Source: Fluviibacter sp964604465
GTDB taxonomy: Bacteria; Pseudomonadota; Gammaproteobacteria; Burkholderiales; Rhodocyclaceae
DNA length: 40,796 nucleotides
Assembly: GCA_964604465.1 (NCBI GenBank)
Contig: CAZRYZ010000005.1
Location: forward strand, 1 to 40,796
Direction: 5' to 3'
The position numbers were made by a program, and so were the translations under genes. Of the stretch, positions 38,874-40,796 are shown one piece after another; position 1 is the first letter of the stretch; the number at the start of each line of letters is the position of its first letter. The notes below the pieces were generated by a model. The model had not been told where the DNA came from. It was given only the letters and a program-made list of their open reading frames with translations, and ran no database searches.

Positions 38874-38906
38874 CAGTTGATCATCAGTGACGCTGAGCGC
38901 AGCGGT

Positions 38907-40538
38907 TTAATTTTCAAAAGGTTTGGCCAGCCACTCACGCCCACGCAACATGGCATTCCAGTAAATCCAGGGAAGGACATCCTTCTTGAGGATCCAGGCC
39001 AGGCGTGATGCCTTGATGGGGTTGATCAGCCAACGGAAGGTGGGCAGCAATTTACCACCAAACCCAAATTCCGCCAGGACGATCTTGCCATGCTCGACGG
39101 TCAGCGGGCATGAACCGTAACCATCGTAGCGGGTCGGAAAGGTTTCGCCCATGCGCAGCGCCATTAGGTTATTGGCAACAACTACAATCTGCTTGCGGGC
39201 GGCGGCGGCAGTCTTTGAATTCGGTGAGGAGCAGGCGTCGCCAAGACTGAAAATGTTTGGATAGCGAACGTGCTGTAGGGTGAACTGGTCAATTTCAACC
39301 ATGCCATCCGCGCCGGCCAGCGGGCTGTTGCGCACGCAATCCTGCGGGGCTTGCGGGGGCGACACGTGCAGCATATCGAACTCGCGTTCCACACGGGTCA
39401 CGTTGCCCTCGGCATCCTTGACGTCAAACCAGGCCTTGTGTGCTGGTCCATCGACAGCCACCAGGTTGGCACTAAAACTCAGATGGATGTCGTAGGCTTT
39501 CACATAATCCATGAGGGGCGGTACAAAATCGGGTACGCCAAAAAGCACACCGCCGGCATTGTAGAACTCGACATCGATATCCTTGAGGACACCCTGGCGG
39601 CGCCATTCGCTACAGGACAGGTACATCGCCTTTTGTGGTGCCCCCGGACATTTGATGGGTACGGGAGGCTGTGTAAAGATCGCACGACCTTTTTTCAGAC
39701 CTTTGACGAGTTCCCAGGTATAGGGTGCGGTCTTAAAGCTGTAATTGCTGGTGACGCCATTTTTACCGATGGTTTCCGCGAGGCCCGGTATCAGATCCGG
39801 GCGAATACGGATCCCGGTGGCGACCACCAGATATTGATAGCTCACCGCCTGACCATTGTCGAGTAGCACCCGCTTGCCGTCCGGGTCGAAGCCCGAGGCG
39901 CCGGCTTTGATCCACTCGACGCCGGGCGGTATGACCGAGGCCATGGGTCGGGCACTGTCCGCCACATTGAATGCACCGCCCCCCACGAGGGTCCAGGCGG
40001 GCTGGTAATAGTGGGTGTCTGAAGGCTCGATAATGGTAATGCGTAGATTGTGTTGACGGTTCTTGAGGCTGGCAGCAAGGCCCACACCCGCAGAGCCGCC
40101 GCCCACGATAACGATATCGTGTTGATCGGCAGACCAATCGCAGGACGAAGCGCCGAGCAGATCGGGGTTAGTGGTCTGGGTAGATGCGAAAGCCGCTTCG
40201 CCCTGAGTGGCCATGCTGTAGAGCTTGGTCGAGCGGGCACCACTCCGACAGAAAGCCAGCACCGGTTTGGGTAGGCTCGCGAGAAGCTCCCCCATGCGAA
40301 CGGCATCGGCGGCGGTCAGCTGTCCGCTGATCACGGGTTGATAGGCATACTGCAAGCCGGCTGCCATGACTGCCTCACCGATGGTGTCGCTGTGAGGTTG
40401 ATCGACCCCACCCTCACCATCAGGACGGTTGTTGAGAACGGATCTAAACCCCATGGCCGCAATCGCTGCAACATCACTGGGGCTGATTTGCGGAGCAGTG
40501 GCAAAGTCGGTGTTGTGGCGGGTCACGTCAAGGGACAT
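38907..40538 (-). CDS. DUF442 phosphatase-like domain fused to sulfide:quinone oxidoreductase
   Basis: This is a 543-residue two-domain protein. The start is the ATG at 40538, with GAGGAA 8 bases upstream; a TTG five codons earlier is less likely. Residues 1-110 are DUF442, a dual-specificity-phosphatase/rhodanese-like fold with Cys97 in AFCRSGARS. From about 140 the SQR flavoprotein begins: VIVGGGSAGVGLAA (Rossmann), a DTHYYQPAWTLVGGG segment, Cys297 in IKCPGAPQKAMYLS, and Cys436 in SLGDACSSPNSKTAAA. These two cysteines match the redox pair of the mitochondrial-type (type II) SQR. It would oxidise sulfide to a persulfide and reduce quinone at the membrane. It is divergent from an MBL-fold gene. 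Confidence 0.92.
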   Translation of the reverse strand: MSLDVTRHNTDFATAPQISPSDVAAIAAMGFRSVLNNRPDGEGGVDQPHSDTIGEAVMAAGLQYAYQPVISGQLTAADAVRMGELLASLPKPVLAFCRSGARSTKLYSMATQGEAAFASTQTTNPDLLGASSCDWSADQHDIVIVGGGSAGVGLAASLKNRQHNLRITIIEPSDTHYYQPAWTLVGGGAFNVADSARPMASVIPPGVEWIKAGASGFDPDGKRVLLDNGQAVSYQYLVVATGIRIRPDLIPGLAETIGKNGVTSNYSFKTAPYTWELVKGLKKGRAIFTQPPVPIKCPGAPQKAMYLSCSEWRRQGVLKDIDVEFYNAGGVLFGVPDFVPPLMDYVKAYDIHLSFSANLVAVDGPAHKAWFDVKDAEGNVTRVEREFDMLHVSPPQAPQDCVRNSPLAGADGMVEIDQFTLQHVRYPNIFSLGDACSSPNSKTAAAARKQIVVVANNLMALRMGETFPTRYDGYGSCPLTVEHGKIVLAEFGFGGKLLPTFRWLINPIKASRLAWILKKDVLPWIYWNAMLRGREWLAKPFEN

Positions 40539-40705
40539 GATGGGCTTCCTCAATGGGTAAATGGAGCAAATGAGCGATTGCCGTCATCATATATAAACAT
40601 CTTAGATGACGCATGTTGCGCTGCACGCTTACCTTTACTGCGGTTTTGTTAGAATCTGACCATTATAGATTCAGCAAAAACATCTTATTAGGATCGAGAG
40701 TGACC
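40539..40705. promoter_or_regulatory. Divergent SQR / MBL-fold promoter region with repeats
   Basis: This 167-base AT-rich spacer holds several repeats. AAACATCTTA occurs twice (40595-40604 and 40678-40687). CATCT-T-AGATG (40598-40608) is a perfect odd palindrome overlapping the first copy. GTCATC (40583-40588) and GATGAC (40605-40610) are inverted. GAATCT (40652-40657) and AGATTC (40667-40672) are inverted around 9 bases. The cluster suggests an operator for a sulfide- or persulfide-sensing regulator, though no such regulator gene is in the window. Confidence 0.5.
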
Positions 40706-40796
40706 ATGAACCCTATTGTTAAAGGATTTTTTGATAAAGATACCTGGACGGTGACCTATGTGGTCTATGAAAAACCGGGGACACCCTGTGCCATCA
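40706..40796 (+). CDS. MBL-fold hydrolase, likely persulfide dioxygenase-like (N-terminus only)
   Basis: The gene starts at the ATG at 40706 (a GTG two codons upstream is possible) and runs off the right edge. The 30 visible residues include FFDKDTWTVTYVV and end in the PCAI strand, the opening of ETHE1/BLH-type MBL-fold proteins. Such enzymes oxidise glutathione persulfide to sulfite and often neighbour SQR and DUF442. This fits the divergent SQR fusion. With no metal-binding motif in view, the enzyme class is inferred. Confidence 0.75.
   Translation, partial: MNPIVKGFFDKDTWTVTYVVYEKPGTPCAI

Noticed and set aside
1..40796. Search for insertion sequences, tRNA, rRNA, CRISPR arrays and phage genes
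   Set aside because: No transposase, integrase, clover-leaf, regularly spaced repeat or phage-like gene was recognised by reading. Coding density and style are uniform, so there is no sign of a recent insertion.

Overview
The window is a gene-dense stretch of a chemolithoautotrophic, sulfur-oxidising proteobacterium. The supporting evidence is a complete SoxCDYZAXB thiosulfate-oxidation set, a form II RuBisCO cluster, nearly all other Calvin-Benson-Bassham (CBB) genes, a sulfide:quinone oxidoreductase fusion and the start of a persulfide-dioxygenase-like gene. The combination of full Sox with SoxCD, form II RuBisCO with CbbQ/CbbO, and a PPi-dependent phosphofructokinase fits a Halothiobacillus-like gammaproteobacterium or a similar betaproteobacterium. 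The genus is inference. I saw no mobile element, tRNA, rRNA or CRISPR array, and no intergenic stretch above 300 bases.

Layout, left to right. (1) Positions 1-3268: the C-terminal end of a PPi-phosphofructokinase, a single-haem SoxA/TsdA-like cytochrome c on the minus strand, then modABC (molybdate import) and a small DUF2798 membrane protein on the plus strand. (2) Positions 3281-16686, all minus strand and tightly packed: soxC-soxD-soxY-soxZ-soxA-soxX-soxB, then a DsrE-like periplasmic protein, a YeeE/YedE (TsuA-like) transporter, a Tat-exported dienelactone-hydrolase-like protein, and molybdenum-cofactor genes moaA, moaC-moaB fusion, moeA and moeB-rhodanese fusion. A thioredoxin/DsbC-like (SoxW-like) gene diverges from soxC. 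(3) Positions 17424-26706, minus strand: fbp-prk-tkt-fba-rpe-pntAA-pntAB-pntB-periplasmic rhodanese, ended by a strong terminator. (4) Positions 26884-32273, plus strand: cbbY-cbbM-cbbQ-cbbO, ended by a double hairpin. (5) Positions 32346-34762, minus strand: gph-pgk-thioredoxin-fold protein, divergent from a LysR-type cbbR. (6) Positions 35889-40538, minus strand: a DUF442-SQR fusion, a TauE/SafE (TSUP) permease, moaD, moaE and DUF3422. An MBL-fold gene diverges from this group and runs off the right edge.

How the parts fit together: Sox and SQR oxidise reduced sulfur in or at the periplasm and feed electrons to the respiratory chain. SoxC needs molybdenum cofactor, and both molybdate uptake and most cofactor synthesis genes lie beside it. 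The proton-motive force produced can drive the transhydrogenase (Pnt), encoded inside the CBB operon, to make NADPH for CO2 fixation. CbbY and phosphoglycolate phosphatase remove RuBisCO side products, and CbbQ/CbbO are the RuBisCO activase pair.

The most notable non-coding signals are two near-perfect palindromes matching the LysR/CbbR pattern TCA-N7-TGA between fbp and cbbY, a UUCG-capped hairpin between cbbM and cbbQ, mutually exclusive hairpins between the convergent cbbR and DUF3422 genes, and repeats in the SQR/MBL divergent promoter. No wholly new system is evident. The best candidates for undescribed biology are the hydrolase-YeeE-DsrE module inside the sox/Moco unit, and the pnt-rhodanese tail of the CBB operon.
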